A stretch of 64,000 nucleotides of DNA from S5-327 sp965200975 (GCA_965200975.1 OZ241740.1:744001-808000), one strand, 5' to 3'; positions 15,922 to 24,800 are shown, numbered from the stretch's first letter. Numbers and translations: made by a program. Notes: generated by a model not told the origin, from the letters alone.

Positions 15922-16967
15922 GCGCTCCTCGGCCCCGAACGGAGACGAAACGGGTTGCGCATGCGATGCGCAGAGCGATCGTGCGCAATGCCGAACGTTT
16001 GGGGCAAGGGCGGCTGGCGCTCGGCGTCTCGGGCGGCCCGGATTCGCTCGCGATGCTGCTGGCGTGTGAGGAGCTAGGCGCTCGGCTGCGCGCCCGGTTG
16101 GTTGTCGCGCATTTTTCGCATGGGCTGCGGCCATGGAGCGATCGACAGGAGCAAGCGCTCGTGCGGCGCGCTGCCGTACGGCTCGGCCTGCCGTTCGCGG
16201 CAGGCGAGGGGTATTCGGGGTCGAGCGAGGCGTCGGCGCGGGAGGCGCGTTACCGGTTTCTGGGGCAGGTTGCGGCGGCGTACGAGGCGTCGGCGGTTGC
16301 AACGGCGCACACGCAGGACGATCAGGCGGAGACGGTGCTGTTGCGGTTGGCGCGCGGAACAGGGCTGCGGGGCGCAGGCGCGGTGCGGGAGATGTCGGCG
16401 CGGAACGTGGACGGCAGGGAGCTAGTGCTGTTGCGTCCGCTGCTGCAGGTGACTCGCGCGCAGACAGAGGCGGTGTGCGCGGAGGCGGGCGTCGCGCCTG
16501 CGCGGGACGGGTCGAACCGGCGGTTGCGCTACGCGCGGAACCGGGTGCGTCTGCGGGCGCTCAAGGAGTTGGCGGAGGTGAACGGCGATGTGCGCTCGGC
16601 GCTCGCCGGCTTCGCTGAGCGGGCGGCTGAGGATGACGCGCTGCTCGAACGGTTGGCGCGCGACGCGGCGGCGAGGTTCGAGGCGCGGTCGGCTGGGCGC
16701 GTGTCGTGGCCGAAAGCGGAGCTGCGCAAGCTGCCGGCGCCTCTGCAGGCACGGGCGCTCGAAAGCGCATGGCGGGGACTGCAGGGAGAGGGCGCGACGC
16801 TTGGCCATAGGAAGTTGGAGCAAGCGATGCGGGTAGTCGCGCGTGGCGGGGAAGTGTCGCTGGGCAAGGGAGGGCGCTTCGTAGTGGGCCCGGGCCCGCT
16901 GGCGCTGATGACGCGCGCGTCTCTGCCGGAGGTCGAGCCGTCCGGGAGAGGACGGGCAGACTGCTAG
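15918..16967 (+). CDS. tilS: tRNA(Ile)-lysidine synthase
   Basis: TilS attaches lysine to C34 of tRNA-Ile(CAU) so that it reads AUA. The PP-loop SGGPDS (residues 38-43) binds ATP; the HFSHGLRPWSDRQE and ATAHTQDDQAETVLLRLARGTGLRG segments are family hallmarks. At 349 residues it has the catalytic domain and a central helical part but a reduced C-terminal domain compared with E. coli TilS (432 residues). The ATG overlaps the stop of the transporter gene. Its 3-prime end overlaps the convergent gene on the minus strand by 4 bp. Confidence 0.9.
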   Translation: MSAPRPRTETKRVAHAMRRAIVRNAERLGQGRLALGVSGGPDSLAMLLACEELGARLRARLVVAHFSHGLRPWSDRQEQALVRRAAVRLGLPFAAGEGYSGSSEASAREARYRFLGQVAAAYEASAVATAHTQDDQAETVLLRLARGTGLRGAGAVREMSARNVDGRELVLLRPLLQVTRAQTEAVCAEAGVAPARDGSNRRLRYARNRVRLRALKELAEVNGDVRSALAGFAERAAEDDALLERLARDAAARFEARSAGRVSWPKAELRKLPAPLQARALESAWRGLQGEGATLGHRKLEQAMRVVARGGEVSLGKGGRFVVGPGPLALMTRASLPEVEPSGRGRADC

Positions 16968-17776
16968 CGGCGCCAGCGTCCTCCGAATGAGGCGTTGTTG
17001 GATCCGCGAGCGAGCTTGCCGGAGGGTCGCGGACGGCTGAATCGTCCGCCGGTTGCCTTGCGGCGCGGACTGGCGGGGGCAGGGGGCGTTGAGCGAGCGG
17101 GCAGCCGGGGCAGATTATGCCGCTGACGCAAGGGCGCCCATGGGCGGCGTCGTACGGGGAAGTGCGGGCGCGGCCGCGCGGGAGGCGGAGCATCGTCGGG
17201 CGGCGCGGGTTCGGGGCGCGCGTCGTCATCGTCGGCTGGAGGGGGCGGGGCTTCAGCGGGCGCATGGAGCAGTTCCGAGAGGCGTTGAGCGATGAGGAAG
17301 GCGTCGCGCTTGGCGTTGCCGCTTCGCAGGGGCTGCGTAATGGTGTGGCTGCGGGCGTAGATGCGCAGCGCGCCCTCGCTGTCGGGAAACGCCCAGCCGG
17401 CGAGAGCGTACACGCCGATGAGCGTCGGGATCCCGCCGGCCAGGAGGGAGACGAAGGGTATGCCGACGAGATACCAGGCGATGTAGCCAAAGACGGCGCC
17501 GACGGCGAGGAACGCCAGCCCCTGCCCAAGTCGATTGTTCGGGCGCGAGACTTCGACGATCTCGACGGCGTCGACACTGCTGAGAGGGATGAGGGTGACG
17601 GAGCGTTGGCCGGCGGACGAGCTGGTCTTCAGGATGCGGACGTTGGTGAGGGTAAGAGCGTCGCCGCCGGCGGGAGGCTCGTCGACAGCGCCGGCTGCTG
17701 CGTCGATGGCGGCGTCGAATTGCTCGCCGTCGAGCCAGGGAACGCGGGGGTGAAGTACGGCGTCGGACAAGGTCAT
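16964..17776 (-). CDS. Membrane protein with bacterial-PH-like domain and Pro/Arg-rich tail
   Basis: The 270-residue protein has a domain resembling bacterial PH (residues about 40-78, LTLTNVRILKTSS and RSVTLIPLSSVDAVEI), then two transmembrane segments (about 86-104 and 107-128), and then a continuation of the PH-like fold (GALRIYARSHTITQPL, KRDAFLIAQRLSELL). So a membrane hairpin seems inserted inside the domain. The last 100 residues are Pro, Arg and Ala-rich and probably disordered. Function unknown. A TAAACT box ends 7 nt before the ATG, possibly giving a leaderless message. Confidence 0.6.
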   Translation of the reverse strand: MTLSDAVLHPRVPWLDGEQFDAAIDAAAGAVDEPPAGGDALTLTNVRILKTSSSAGQRSVTLIPLSSVDAVEIVEVSRPNNRLGQGLAFLAVGAVFGYIAWYLVGIPFVSLLAGGIPTLIGVYALAGWAFPDSEGALRIYARSHTITQPLRSGNAKRDAFLIAQRLSELLHAPAEAPPPPADDDDARPEPAPPDDAPPPARPRPHFPVRRRPWAPLRQRHNLPRLPARSTPPAPASPRRKATGGRFSRPRPSGKLARGSNNASFGGRWRR

Positions 17777-17827
17777 AGGTAATAGTTTACGGCATAAGGA
17801 GCAGGCCTCTCCGCGCTTGCCGGGCTG

Positions 17828-18838
17828 CTAGAGCAGCCGCAAGAGTCGGGGGTTGGGAGGCAAGGGCTCGGTTTCCTGCGCGATCTCGCGGTCGTTGATG
17901 GAGCGGATGTTCGGGGCGAACGCGATGGGAGATGAGGATGCTATGTAGCTGGTGTCGTGCAGAACGTCGATAGGCGCTTGCTCGTCGACCAGTTCGCGGA
18001 TGCGCTCGGGGGTCATTCTGCCGCTGAGGACGATCTGCACCTGCTGGGCGCCAACCTGGTTGAGGCGTTCGCGCACGAGGCGGATGTCGTCCGGGGATAC
18101 TTGGCTGCCGCCGGGCCTGCGGGAGAGCCGGACGCTGTTGAGGCGGTCGTTGGCGGCCCGGGCGACTGCGGCGACCTGCTCGACGACGTCCTTTCGAGGG
18201 TCGACGTAAGCCATCCGCTGCACTTCTGGGGGGATGGCGCGGTCGAACGCAAGCATCGCTTTGACAGGGTCGCCGATGAGCTGAACCAGGGCGCCTGAAA
18301 CCGAGGAGACGGGCGGAGAGCCTGCGAGGCGCGAGCCGAGGACGGTGGAGCCGGAGGCGCATCCGCCGGCGACGGCGGCGTAGTCCATAACGGCGGCGAC
18401 GGAGGGGTGGACGTTGTGGGCCCCGACAGAGATGACGGGGATGCCCTGCGCCGCGCGGGTGATTTCGCGCGAGGCGGTGGCCCATCCGGTCTGATGGGCG
18501 AGCATTCCGCAGATGGCGGTCTCGTAGAGGCCGAACGATGAGTAGGGAGCGCGGACCTGGAGGCAGACTTCGCCCGGAGCTATCTCCGTTCCCTCCTCGA
18601 CAGCCCAGATCTGACGGTTGCCCTCGGAGGTGACTTTACCGAGGACGGCCTTTACCTCCTGCGCGCCGCAGAGGACGGCTTGCTGGCTGGCGGAGAACTC
18701 CATCATCACGACGGGATTGATGCCCTCGTTGCGGAGGACGCGCTGGGTGCGATGGAGGTAGAAGTCGGCGGTGTCGCCGGTGATGATGGATGGGCGGACT
18801 TCGAAGGTGTTGCTGAGGGCGGAGTTATTGGATTGCAT
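17828..18838 (-). CDS. Nicotinate phosphoribosyltransferase family protein
   Basis: The protein has the NAPRTase-type pattern: TGDTADFYLHRTQRVL at the N-terminus, an N-terminal sandwich domain with EEGTEIAPGEVCLQVRAPY, and the barrel motifs VISVGAHNVHPSVAAVMDYAAVAGGCASGSTVLGSRLAG. Such enzymes make nicotinate mononucleotide in NAD salvage. It has 336 residues, shorter than most NAPRTases and similar in layout to archaeal or quinolinate-type relatives. It stands in a minus-strand run with glycosyltransferase, GalT-like and purF genes but 97 bp from its upstream neighbour. Confidence 0.75.
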   Translation of the reverse strand: MQSNNSALSNTFEVRPSIITGDTADFYLHRTQRVLRNEGINPVVMMEFSASQQAVLCGAQEVKAVLGKVTSEGNRQIWAVEEGTEIAPGEVCLQVRAPYSSFGLYETAICGMLAHQTGWATASREITRAAQGIPVISVGAHNVHPSVAAVMDYAAVAGGCASGSTVLGSRLAGSPPVSSVSGALVQLIGDPVKAMLAFDRAIPPEVQRMAYVDPRKDVVEQVAAVARAANDRLNSVRLSRRPGGSQVSPDDIRLVRERLNQVGAQQVQIVLSGRMTPERIRELVDEQAPIDVLHDTSYIASSSPIAFAPNIRSINDREIAQETEPLPPNPRLLRLL

Positions 18839-18935
18839 TGAGTAGAAGCGCCTCGGTGAGTGAGCGTTATGCTAAGACTGCGTTGTTTGTGCGGCAAGGG
18901 GCGCCTTGGCTGTAACGGCCAGCCGGAGCAGGCGG

Positions 18936-19682
18936 CTAGAAGGGCTCCTTGCGGGCGGGCGGCGGGACGACGCGGGGGATGCCTCCGAACCGCAGGCGGG
19001 CGAGGCCGCGGAGGTCGTCGATGGCGGTTTTGACGACCTTGACGCGGGAGTCCGGGTCTTCGCGCCAGGCGACAGGGATCTCCTTCCAACGAAAGCCGCG
19101 CTTTTCGGCGATGACGAGCATTTCGGTGTCGAAGAACCAGCCGGTGTCCTTGATATGGGGGAGGAGCGCGCGTGCGGCGTCGCGGCTCAGAGCCTTGAAG
19201 CCGCATTGGGCGTCGCGGAAGTGGGTGCGCATTCCGGCGCGGATGATGCAGTTGTAGGCGCGCGAGATGAGCTCGCGCTTGAACGAGCGCTGCGTCTGTG
19301 AGTCTCGGGAGAGCCGGGATCCCCAGGCAAGGTGGCGGCCCTCGTCGGCGATGGCCGAGACGAGCCGCGGGAATGCCTCGATTTCGGTGGAGAGGTCGAC
19401 ATCCATATAGGAGAGGATGTCGGCGTTGCTCTCGCTCCAGGCCCGTTTAAGAGCGCGGCCTCGCCCTCGCTGATCGAGATGCAGAGCGGCTACGGCGCCG
19501 GGCATCTTGCGGGCGTACTCGGCGGCGACATCGAGGGTGCCGTCGGTCGAGCCGTTGTCGGCGATGACAATGCGCCACTGATGGGGAAGATTTTCGGCGA
19601 GAAAGGCCGACAGAGTTTCGATGCAGCGCGGGAGCGAGTGCTCTTCGTTGAGGACGGGGATGACGATATCGACAGTGGCCAT
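18936..19682 (-). CDS. Glycosyltransferase family 2 (DPM1/dolichyl-phosphate-type)
   Basis: A GT-A fold enzyme of 248 residues with IVIPVLNEEHSLPRCIETLS at the N-terminus, ADNGSTDGT for nucleotide binding, and YMDVDLSTE as the metal-binding DxD-like motif. The later QCGFKALSRDAARALLPHI and FDTEMLVIAEKRGFRWKEIPVAWRED segments are typical of polyprenyl-phosphate mannosyl or glucosyl transferases. No C-terminal membrane domain is present. It starts 3 bp after the GalT-like gene ends, so the two are probably co-expressed. Confidence 0.88.
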   Translation of the reverse strand: MATVDIVIPVLNEEHSLPRCIETLSAFLAENLPHQWRIVIADNGSTDGTLDVAAEYARKMPGAVAALHLDQRGRGRALKRAWSESNADILSYMDVDLSTEIEAFPRLVSAIADEGRHLAWGSRLSRDSQTQRSFKRELISRAYNCIIRAGMRTHFRDAQCGFKALSRDAARALLPHIKDTGWFFDTEMLVIAEKRGFRWKEIPVAWREDPDSRVKVVKTAIDDLRGLARLRFGGIPRVVPPPARKEPF

Positions 19683-19685
19683 AGA

Positions 19686-20834
19686 TCAGTTCCGGTTGGG
19701 CTGCAGGGCTGTGGTCAGAGCGCGGGCGACAGTGAACGGATCGGAAGCGACGACAGGTTCGGCAAAGAGCTCCATGCTGCCGATGTCGCTGGTGCGAACG
19801 TCAAGGTTTCCGCGGTCGACGATACGGACGACGACGGGGAAGCCTTGCCACGGATCGCTCCCCGCCCCTTCCTGCGGGGAAGGGTTTGGCGAGGCGCCGG
19901 ACGCCGGGAGGGGCGGGAGGAGAGCGCCGACGTTGAAGGAGCGAACGCCGAGGACGTCGCGCAGCGCCGCAAGGACTCCGTAGAGGGCGTCGGCGAGGTC
20001 GTCGTCGAACTCCGGAGCGAGGATGACGACCTCTTTCTCCTTGATGGGGGTGAGGCTGGCCATCACGCGCGGGCCGCGATCGGACGCGCAGAGGCCGAGG
20101 CTCTCGTGGACTGCGGCGAGGTCGTCGAAGTAGTTGCAGCCGTGCTCGGCGGCATAGGCGGCTGCGGCTGCGCGGAGCGCCTCGATTTTGGCGTAGTGAC
20201 GTCCGCGAGCGAGCTGCGTCTGGGCGTGTCCGTGGACGATGGAGCCACCGGAGCGCCAGAGGCAGTTCCAGAGGAAGAACGGGTAGACGGCGCCAGGGTC
20301 GGTTGCATGGGCGGAGGCGAACCACTGACTGGCGAGGCGGATGCAGGAATGGACTGCGCCGCGGTCGAACAGCAGGGGGTTGGGCTCGGAGAATATGAGG
20401 AGGGAGTGGAGCGCGTCGTACTTGGCGACGTTTGCGGCGGTGATGAGCGCGTTGGATTCGAGCCTGCCGAAGAGGTCTTCGGGGGTGGACTCGCGAGGGC
20501 GTGCCCAGGGATCGTCGGCAAGATAGGCGTCGAGGCTGTCGCCGTCGGAGTTGGCGGCGATGCGGATGGGGCGCCGCGCCCGGAGATCGTTGAATATCGC
20601 GGCCTCGCCGGTGACGATGTTGGTTACGCGGACGATGCGCTGGTTCTCGACGGCCTGGACGGAGCCGAAGACGCTCTCGACCCATGGGGCCATGGAGTCG
20701 GGGACGCGCATGCGTCCGGCGGCGTCGATGACGTCGTAGATGCGGCGGAAACGCTGGCCATCGGCGGACGGGAGAGCGTCGGCCATGGAAGGCAGGTTGA
20801 CGATGGAGGGGGAATCGGGCGGCAAGGCAGTCAA
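19686..20834 (-). CDS. Galactose-1-phosphate uridylyltransferase (GalT)-like protein
   Basis: The 382-residue protein belongs to the HIT superfamily; the motif GGSIVHGHAQTQLARG (HxHxQ) around residue 200 matches the GalT nucleotidyl-transfer centre. The flanking segments IFSEPNPLLFDRGAVHSCI and AEHGCNYFDDLAAVHESLG agree with distant GalT homologues rather than with classical GalT. Near the C-terminus an insertion with PASGASPNPSPQEGAGSDPW is encoded by palindromic DNA (19862-19916), and looks like an inserted repeat. It sits between purF and a glycosyltransferase gene, suggesting sugar-nucleotide metabolism. Confidence 0.7.
   Translation of the reverse strand: MTALPPDSPSIVNLPSMADALPSADGQRFRRIYDVIDAAGRMRVPDSMAPWVESVFGSVQAVENQRIVRVTNIVTGEAAIFNDLRARRPIRIAANSDGDSLDAYLADDPWARPRESTPEDLFGRLESNALITAANVAKYDALHSLLIFSEPNPLLFDRGAVHSCIRLASQWFASAHATDPGAVYPFFLWNCLWRSGGSIVHGHAQTQLARGRHYAKIEALRAAAAAYAAEHGCNYFDDLAAVHESLGLCASDRGPRVMASLTPIKEKEVVILAPEFDDDLADALYGVLAALRDVLGVRSFNVGALLPPLPASGASPNPSPQEGAGSDPWQGFPVVVRIVDRGNLDVRTSDIGSMELFAEPVVASDPFTVARALTTALQPNRN
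19862..19916. repeat. Palindromic repeat inside the GalT-like gene
   Basis: Arms CCGCCCCT (19862-19869) and AGGGGCGG (19909-19916) enclose a second stem CCCTTCC/GGGAAGG. It encodes the SPNPSPQEGAG segment, a composition like intragenic palindromic insertions known in other bacteria. Confidence 0.4.
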
Positions 20835-20843
20835 GGGGCGGAG

Positions 20844-22328
20844 TTACTCGACGGCCCGATGAGCGAGGTCGCGCTCGAGGGCGAGCTTGTCGAGCTGGAG
20901 CTGGACGGGGATGGGGTAGACGCCGGTGAAGCAGGCGTTGCAGAAGCCGTGACCGGCGGAGTCGCCGTTGACGGCGTCGTGGAGCCCGTCGATGCTGAGG
21001 TAGCCGAGGGAGTCGGCGCCGATGACGTCGCGGATTTCGTCGACGGAGCGGCCCGTGGCGATGAACTCGCCTCGCGTGGCCATATCTACGCCGAAATGGC
21101 AGGGGTGCGCGATAGGCGGCGCGCAGACGCGCATGTGGACCTCGGCGGCGCCGGCCCTGCGCAGAAGGGCGATTATGGGCGGGGTAGTGGTGCCGCGCAC
21201 GATGCTGTCGTCGACAACGACGACGCGCTTGCCGGAGAGGACTTCGGGCAAGGGGTTGAACTTGTTGCGGACGCCGAGCTGCCGGAAGCGCTGATCTGGT
21301 TCGATGAAGGTTCTGCCGACGTAGCGGTTCTTGACGAGGCCATAGCCGAAGGGGATTCCGGACTCCTGGGAGAATCCGATGGCGGCAGGGTTGGCGGAGT
21401 CGGGAATGGGGATGACGATGTCGGCGTCGACGGGGTGCTCCTGAGCGAGGCGTTGCCCCATGCGGGTGCGGGCGGCATGGGTGAGCTGCCCGTCGAGTAT
21501 CGAGTCGGGGCGAGCGAAGTAGATGTGCTCGAAGACGCAGTGAGCCTTCCGGGCGTTGGGAGAGGGAGAGGGAATGCTGCGGAATCCGTCGGCATTGATG
21601 ACGATAGTCTCTCCCGGCTCGATTTCGCGCAGGAACCGGGCGCCGATATGGTCGAAGGCGCAGCTCTCGGAGGCGATGACCCATCCGTCGCCGGGGTAGC
21701 GTCCAAGCGCGAGAGGGCGGATTCCGTGCGGATCGCGGATGCCGAGGACGGTGTCGGCGGTCGCGACGACGAGCGAGTAGGCGCCCTTGAGGTTGCGCAT
21801 AAGGTAGGCGACCTTTTCGTCCCACGAATCGCCCGGGGCCCAGGCTAGGAGATGGGCGATGACCTCGGAGTCGGTGCCGGTGACGCACTGGACGCCCCAA
21901 TCGCGTTCGATGCGCTCGCGGATTTCGGCGGCGTTGCTGACGTTGCCGTTGTGGCCGAGGGCTAGTTCGACGGTAGGGCTCTTGGCGAGGATGGGCTGAG
22001 CGTTGCGCGCGCTGCTGGAGCCGGTTGTGGAGTAGCGGGTGTGGCCGATGGCTATGTGGCCGGGGAGGCGCTGGAGGTCTTCCTGCCGGAAGGCGTTCGA
22101 GACAAGGCCGGTGTTGGTGAAGTTGCGGAGGATGCGGCCGTCGGAGGCGGCGATGCCGGCGCTCTCTTGTCCCCGGTGCTGGAGCGCGAAGAGCCCGTAG
22201 AAGGCGACCTGAGCAGCGTCGCTGTCGGGCCCCTCGGAGAGATATGCGCCGACAACCCCGCAAGCCTCGCGAGGCGAATCGGACTCCGCGCCTACGGTTC
22301 TATGGCTCTCGGCCACAAGCACCTGCAC
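20844..22328 (-). CDS. purF: Amidophosphoribosyltransferase
   Basis: PurF makes phosphoribosylamine from PRPP and glutamine, the first step of purine synthesis. The N-terminal nucleophile cysteine is in EACGVVGAYL, followed by FALQHRGQESAGIA and GHTRYSTTGSS. The PRPP-binding loop VVVDDSIVRGTT lies in the C-terminal half, and a cysteine pattern (HCVFEHIYFARPDS, GFCNACFTGVYP) suggests an iron-sulfur type. The start is uncertain: GTG 22328 gives 494 residues with a propeptide of about 20 residues, but GTG 22364, which overlaps the thpR stop, or GTG 22322 and 22316 are also possible. The PSPSPNARKA segment (near 21560) also looks like a small insertion. Confidence 0.94.
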   Translation of the reverse strand: MQVLVAESHRTVGAESDSPREACGVVGAYLSEGPDSDAAQVAFYGLFALQHRGQESAGIAASDGRILRNFTNTGLVSNAFRQEDLQRLPGHIAIGHTRYSTTGSSSARNAQPILAKSPTVELALGHNGNVSNAAEIRERIERDWGVQCVTGTDSEVIAHLLAWAPGDSWDEKVAYLMRNLKGAYSLVVATADTVLGIRDPHGIRPLALGRYPGDGWVIASESCAFDHIGARFLREIEPGETIVINADGFRSIPSPSPNARKAHCVFEHIYFARPDSILDGQLTHAARTRMGQRLAQEHPVDADIVIPIPDSANPAAIGFSQESGIPFGYGLVKNRYVGRTFIEPDQRFRQLGVRNKFNPLPEVLSGKRVVVVDDSIVRGTTTPPIIALLRRAGAAEVHMRVCAPPIAHPCHFGVDMATRGEFIATGRSVDEIRDVIGADSLGYLSIDGLHDAVNGDSAGHGFCNACFTGVYPIPVQLQLDKLALERDLAHRAVE

Positions 22329-22360
22329 TATCAGGGTGAGGGGCTGCGGGGGGATGTATA

Positions 22361-23011
22361 TCACATTGTAGCAGGGATAGCGACTAGCGAGGCTGTATGC
22401 AACGGCGCGTAGATTGCTCCCGACGGCGCGAGCGTGCTGCGATAGAGCACGACGCGATCGACGGGGAAGGCGGAGGGCGCGTCCGCTGCGCCGACCTCGT
22501 CGACGGCGCGCCGGAGAGCGATCGCAGACTCCCGCGACAGGCGCGCGTCGACACGCGCGATAGTGAGGTGCGGGCTGAACGGACGTGGTTCGGGGGCGCA
22601 TCCGGCGTCCACCAGGGACTGCTCGACGGCGTCGCGCAGCTGTTCGAGGCGGTCCGTTGCGCCTTCGACGCCGGCCCATAGCACGCGAGGGGTGCCGCGG
22701 GCGGGGAAAACGCCAAGGCCGCCAAGCGACAGTTCAAACGGAGAGCAGGCCGCCGCGGCTGCGGCGAGGGCGTCGCCGAGGTTGGGCGCATCGTCGGCGG
22801 GCCGGTTGCCGATGAATTTGAGCGTGAGATGCGCTCCGCGGAGGTTCGTCCATCGCACAGCGCGCGCAGCGTTTCCGTCCGCGCCTGGCGCGGGAGACTC
22901 GGAGTCTGCGGGGATGCGCGCGCGCAGGCGTTGGACGGCGCGCTCCAGTTCGGCGCGGATTTCCGGCGGGATGGGGATGGCGGCGAAGAGGCGCAGGCTG
23001 GAGTCAGTCAT
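22361..23011 (-). CDS. thpR: RNA 2',3'-cyclic phosphodiesterase
   Basis: This 2H-phosphoesterase (formerly 2'-5' RNA ligase) has the two paired motifs HLTLKFIG and HLTIARV that define the family. It opens RNA 2',3'-cyclic phosphates. The 216-residue protein starts RLFAAIPIPPEIR, typical of the group. It overlaps the mug 3-prime end by 8 bp, and its last codons ATGTGA overlap a possible purF start, so it is co-translated with both. Confidence 0.9.
   Translation of the reverse strand: MTDSSLRLFAAIPIPPEIRAELERAVQRLRARIPADSESPAPGADGNAARAVRWTNLRGAHLTLKFIGNRPADDAPNLGDALAAAAAACSPFELSLGGLGVFPARGTPRVLWAGVEGATDRLEQLRDAVEQSLVDAGCAPEPRPFSPHLTIARVDARLSRESAIALRRAVDEVGAADAPSAFPVDRVVLYRSTLAPSGAIYAPLHTASLVAIPATM
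22365..22373 (-). promoter_or_regulatory. Possible extended -10 promoter before purF
   Basis: TGC-TACAAT on the minus strand matches the extended -10 pattern and lies 36 bp before GTG 22328, within the end of thpR. No good -35 box is seen. Confidence 0.3.
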
Positions 23012-23597
23012 TGCGCGCGGACTTCAGGCTGTCGCGGAGCGCGGCGAGCCGTCGCAGCCATCCGGCGATGTCGTCGAGAGAGTAGGAGGCGTTGGCGGGG
23101 CTGGGGTTGGGGGCGACGAATACGCGGCTTTGGCCGAGAGGATCGGGCTGCTCGCCGAGCCGGGCGGACTTCCATGGCGCCGGCGCGCCGGCTGAGCGGT
23201 CCGGTTCAGCGGGGCTGTCGCTGTACTGTCGAAACCACTTGTAGCCGGTGAGTCCGTTGAAGCAGACGATGAGCGGGGCGGCGTCGAGCAACTTGTCGCG
23301 GGTCTCCGGCGCCCAGCGGCGGAAGTCGGCAGCCCGGAGGCTGGACGCGCTGCTGGTGGCGCGTTTGACGACGTCGGTGAAGCCGACGCCGAGGCTTGGG
23401 AGCTGCGCCTCGTCGCCGGGGCCGAATCTGCGTCCGGCGCCGACGATGCCCGAAAGGTTGAAGGCGCGCCAAAACCGGTTTCGGGGAGTTGCGAAGTACT
23501 TGCCTACCGAGGCGGAGTAGGAGCCGGGGTTGATGCCCACGAACACGATGTCGAGCCCGGGCCTGATGTAGTCGGGGAGTGTTGCGCCTGTAGTCAT
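23004..23597 (-). CDS. mug: G/U mismatch-specific uracil-DNA glycosylase
   Basis: The 197-residue protein has the MUG/TDG motif A region LDIVFVGINPGSYSASVGKYFATPRNRFW, with the NP dipeptide and the conserved asparagine that activates water. LIVCFNGLTGYKWF and VFVAPNPSPANASY complete the fold. It removes uracil or ethenocytosine from mispairs. The chosen ATG 23597 overlaps the stop of the amidohydrolase gene (ATGA); the frame remains open far upstream but over that gene. Confidence 0.9.
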   Translation of the reverse strand: MTTGATLPDYIRPGLDIVFVGINPGSYSASVGKYFATPRNRFWRAFNLSGIVGAGRRFGPGDEAQLPSLGVGFTDVVKRATSSASSLRAADFRRWAPETRDKLLDAAPLIVCFNGLTGYKWFRQYSDSPAEPDRSAGAPAPWKSARLGEQPDPLGQSRVFVAPNPSPANASYSLDDIAGWLRRLAALRDSLKSARND

Positions 23598-24472
23598 GCG
23601 TCGTTGGAAGCGAGGCCGAGGAGCCTGGCGGCGTTGCCGCCGAGAGCGCCCGGGATGTCGCCGGGGGCCATTGCGGCGCGGGCCTGTTCGATGAGCCGCC
23701 GGGGAGGGATGAGCGGATAGTCGGAGCCTAGCAGAATGTGGTCGGCGCCGGCGGTTGCGGCGACGACGCCGAAGACGGCGGCGTCGTAGAGGAAAGGAGA
23801 CGCGGCGCTGTCGAAGTAGGCGTTGGCGAGGGCTGCGCGCGCCTCGGGCATAAGGGAATAGAAAGGAAGGCCGCCGCCCCAGTGGGCGAATACGAAGGTT
23901 GTGGAGGGGAACCGCTGGGCGAGGGCGAGAAGCCGGTCGGGGGTGGCGTCGCCTTTGCCGGGAAAGTCGTGGCCGACAGGGCCCGACCCGTGGACTATGA
24001 CGGGCATTCCGCGATCGGCGGCGAGCTCGGCTACGGGCGCGATGGCGTCGCCGCCGGTGAGGTCGATCCCCTGGGTCGTGGAGTGGAGTTCGCCGACAGC
24101 GCGGGCGCCGGCGTTGGCGCACCGTTCGATTTCGGCGACGGCGTCGCTTCCCCAGGCGGGGTTGACGGAGCAGCAGGCGATGATGCGGCGCGGGTAGCGC
24201 GCCGCGGCGTCGAGGAGGTAGTCGTTGGCTTCGCGCGCTGCGGCGCGGTCGGTCCAGCCGTAACCGAGGGCGAGCGCGACATCGACGCCGTCCTCGTCCA
24301 TGGCTGCGACGAGATCCTCGGCAGTGGCCATAGTCTTGAGTCCCCGGTCGGCCATGCGCCGTGCGGCGTCGGCGCCGAAGAGGGCGTCGAACGTTTCGTC
24401 GCGCCGGGCGATCTCTTCTCGCCGCTCGGCGAAGGATGGAGGGAGGAGGTGGGTGTGGAAGTCGATGATCAT
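23594..24472 (-). CDS. Amidohydrolase family protein (TIM barrel, ACMSD/PDC-hydrolase-like)
   Basis: The 292-residue protein starts MIIDFHTHLLPP, which holds the HxH metal ligands. Further barrel motifs are ELHSTTQGIDL, MPVIVHGSG with a ligand histidine, FVFAHWGGGLPFY, and LGSDYPL with the catalytic aspartate. This pattern fits the amidohydrolase-2 group (decarboxylases and hydrolases of aromatic or lactone compounds). Substrate unknown. ATG 24472 is 19 bp after the upstream gene; the frame continues upstream without a better start. Confidence 0.85.
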   Translation of the reverse strand: MIIDFHTHLLPPSFAERREEIARRDETFDALFGADAARRMADRGLKTMATAEDLVAAMDEDGVDVALALGYGWTDRAAAREANDYLLDAAARYPRRIIACCSVNPAWGSDAVAEIERCANAGARAVGELHSTTQGIDLTGGDAIAPVAELAADRGMPVIVHGSGPVGHDFPGKGDATPDRLLALAQRFPSTTFVFAHWGGGLPFYSLMPEARAALANAYFDSAASPFLYDAAVFGVVAATAGADHILLGSDYPLIPPRRLIEQARAAMAPGDIPGALGGNAARLLGLASNDA

Positions 24473-24491
24473 GCGCAGCGCCGCGCGGAGG

Positions 24492-24800
24492 TTAGTTTTC
24501 CGGAGCTGGGGGAAGCTCCTCGGTGTATTCGTTGTGGGAGAAAATGCCGATCTCGCGGCCCTGATGGACGTGCACAATAAAGTCTTCGCGCGCGAGGCCG
24601 ATAGCGTCGAGCACCTCGTCGTCGAGATCTTCGATGATGTCCTGTATCTCGTCAGTGGTGTAGCGTTCGGAAACGCAGAGAGTGGCGTGGATGAGGTTTC
24701 CGGAGAAGTGGACGTCGAACCGGCCCTGGGGTTGTTCGTCGTCGAAGATGGTGTAGACCTCGGAGTAGGGTGTGCGGCACTCGCGCTCGAATCGCAGCAT
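24492..24800 (-). CDS. Conserved-looking acidic small protein of unknown function
   Basis: The 102-residue protein (MLRFERECRTPYSEVYTIFDDEQ onward) is acidic, with predicted strands in the first half (GRFDVHFSGNLIHATLCV) and a helix with YTTDEIQDIIEDLDDEVLDAI. I do not recognise the family. ATG 24800 follows AAGGAG with good spacing. It is 83 bp downstream of proA and 19 bp upstream of the amidohydrolase gene, so it is likely in the same transcript. Confidence 0.7.
   Translation of the reverse strand: MLRFERECRTPYSEVYTIFDDEQPQGRFDVHFSGNLIHATLCVSERYTTDEIQDIIEDLDDEVLDAIGLAREDFIVHVHQGREIGIFSHNEYTEELPPAPEN

Noticed and set aside
19332..21848. An 838-codon open frame on the plus strand
   Set aside because: It lies opposite GT2, the GalT-like gene and purF, all with clear family motifs. 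Its translation is a low-complexity Gly, Asp, Val and Glu-rich sequence typical of the antisense frame of GC-rich genes.
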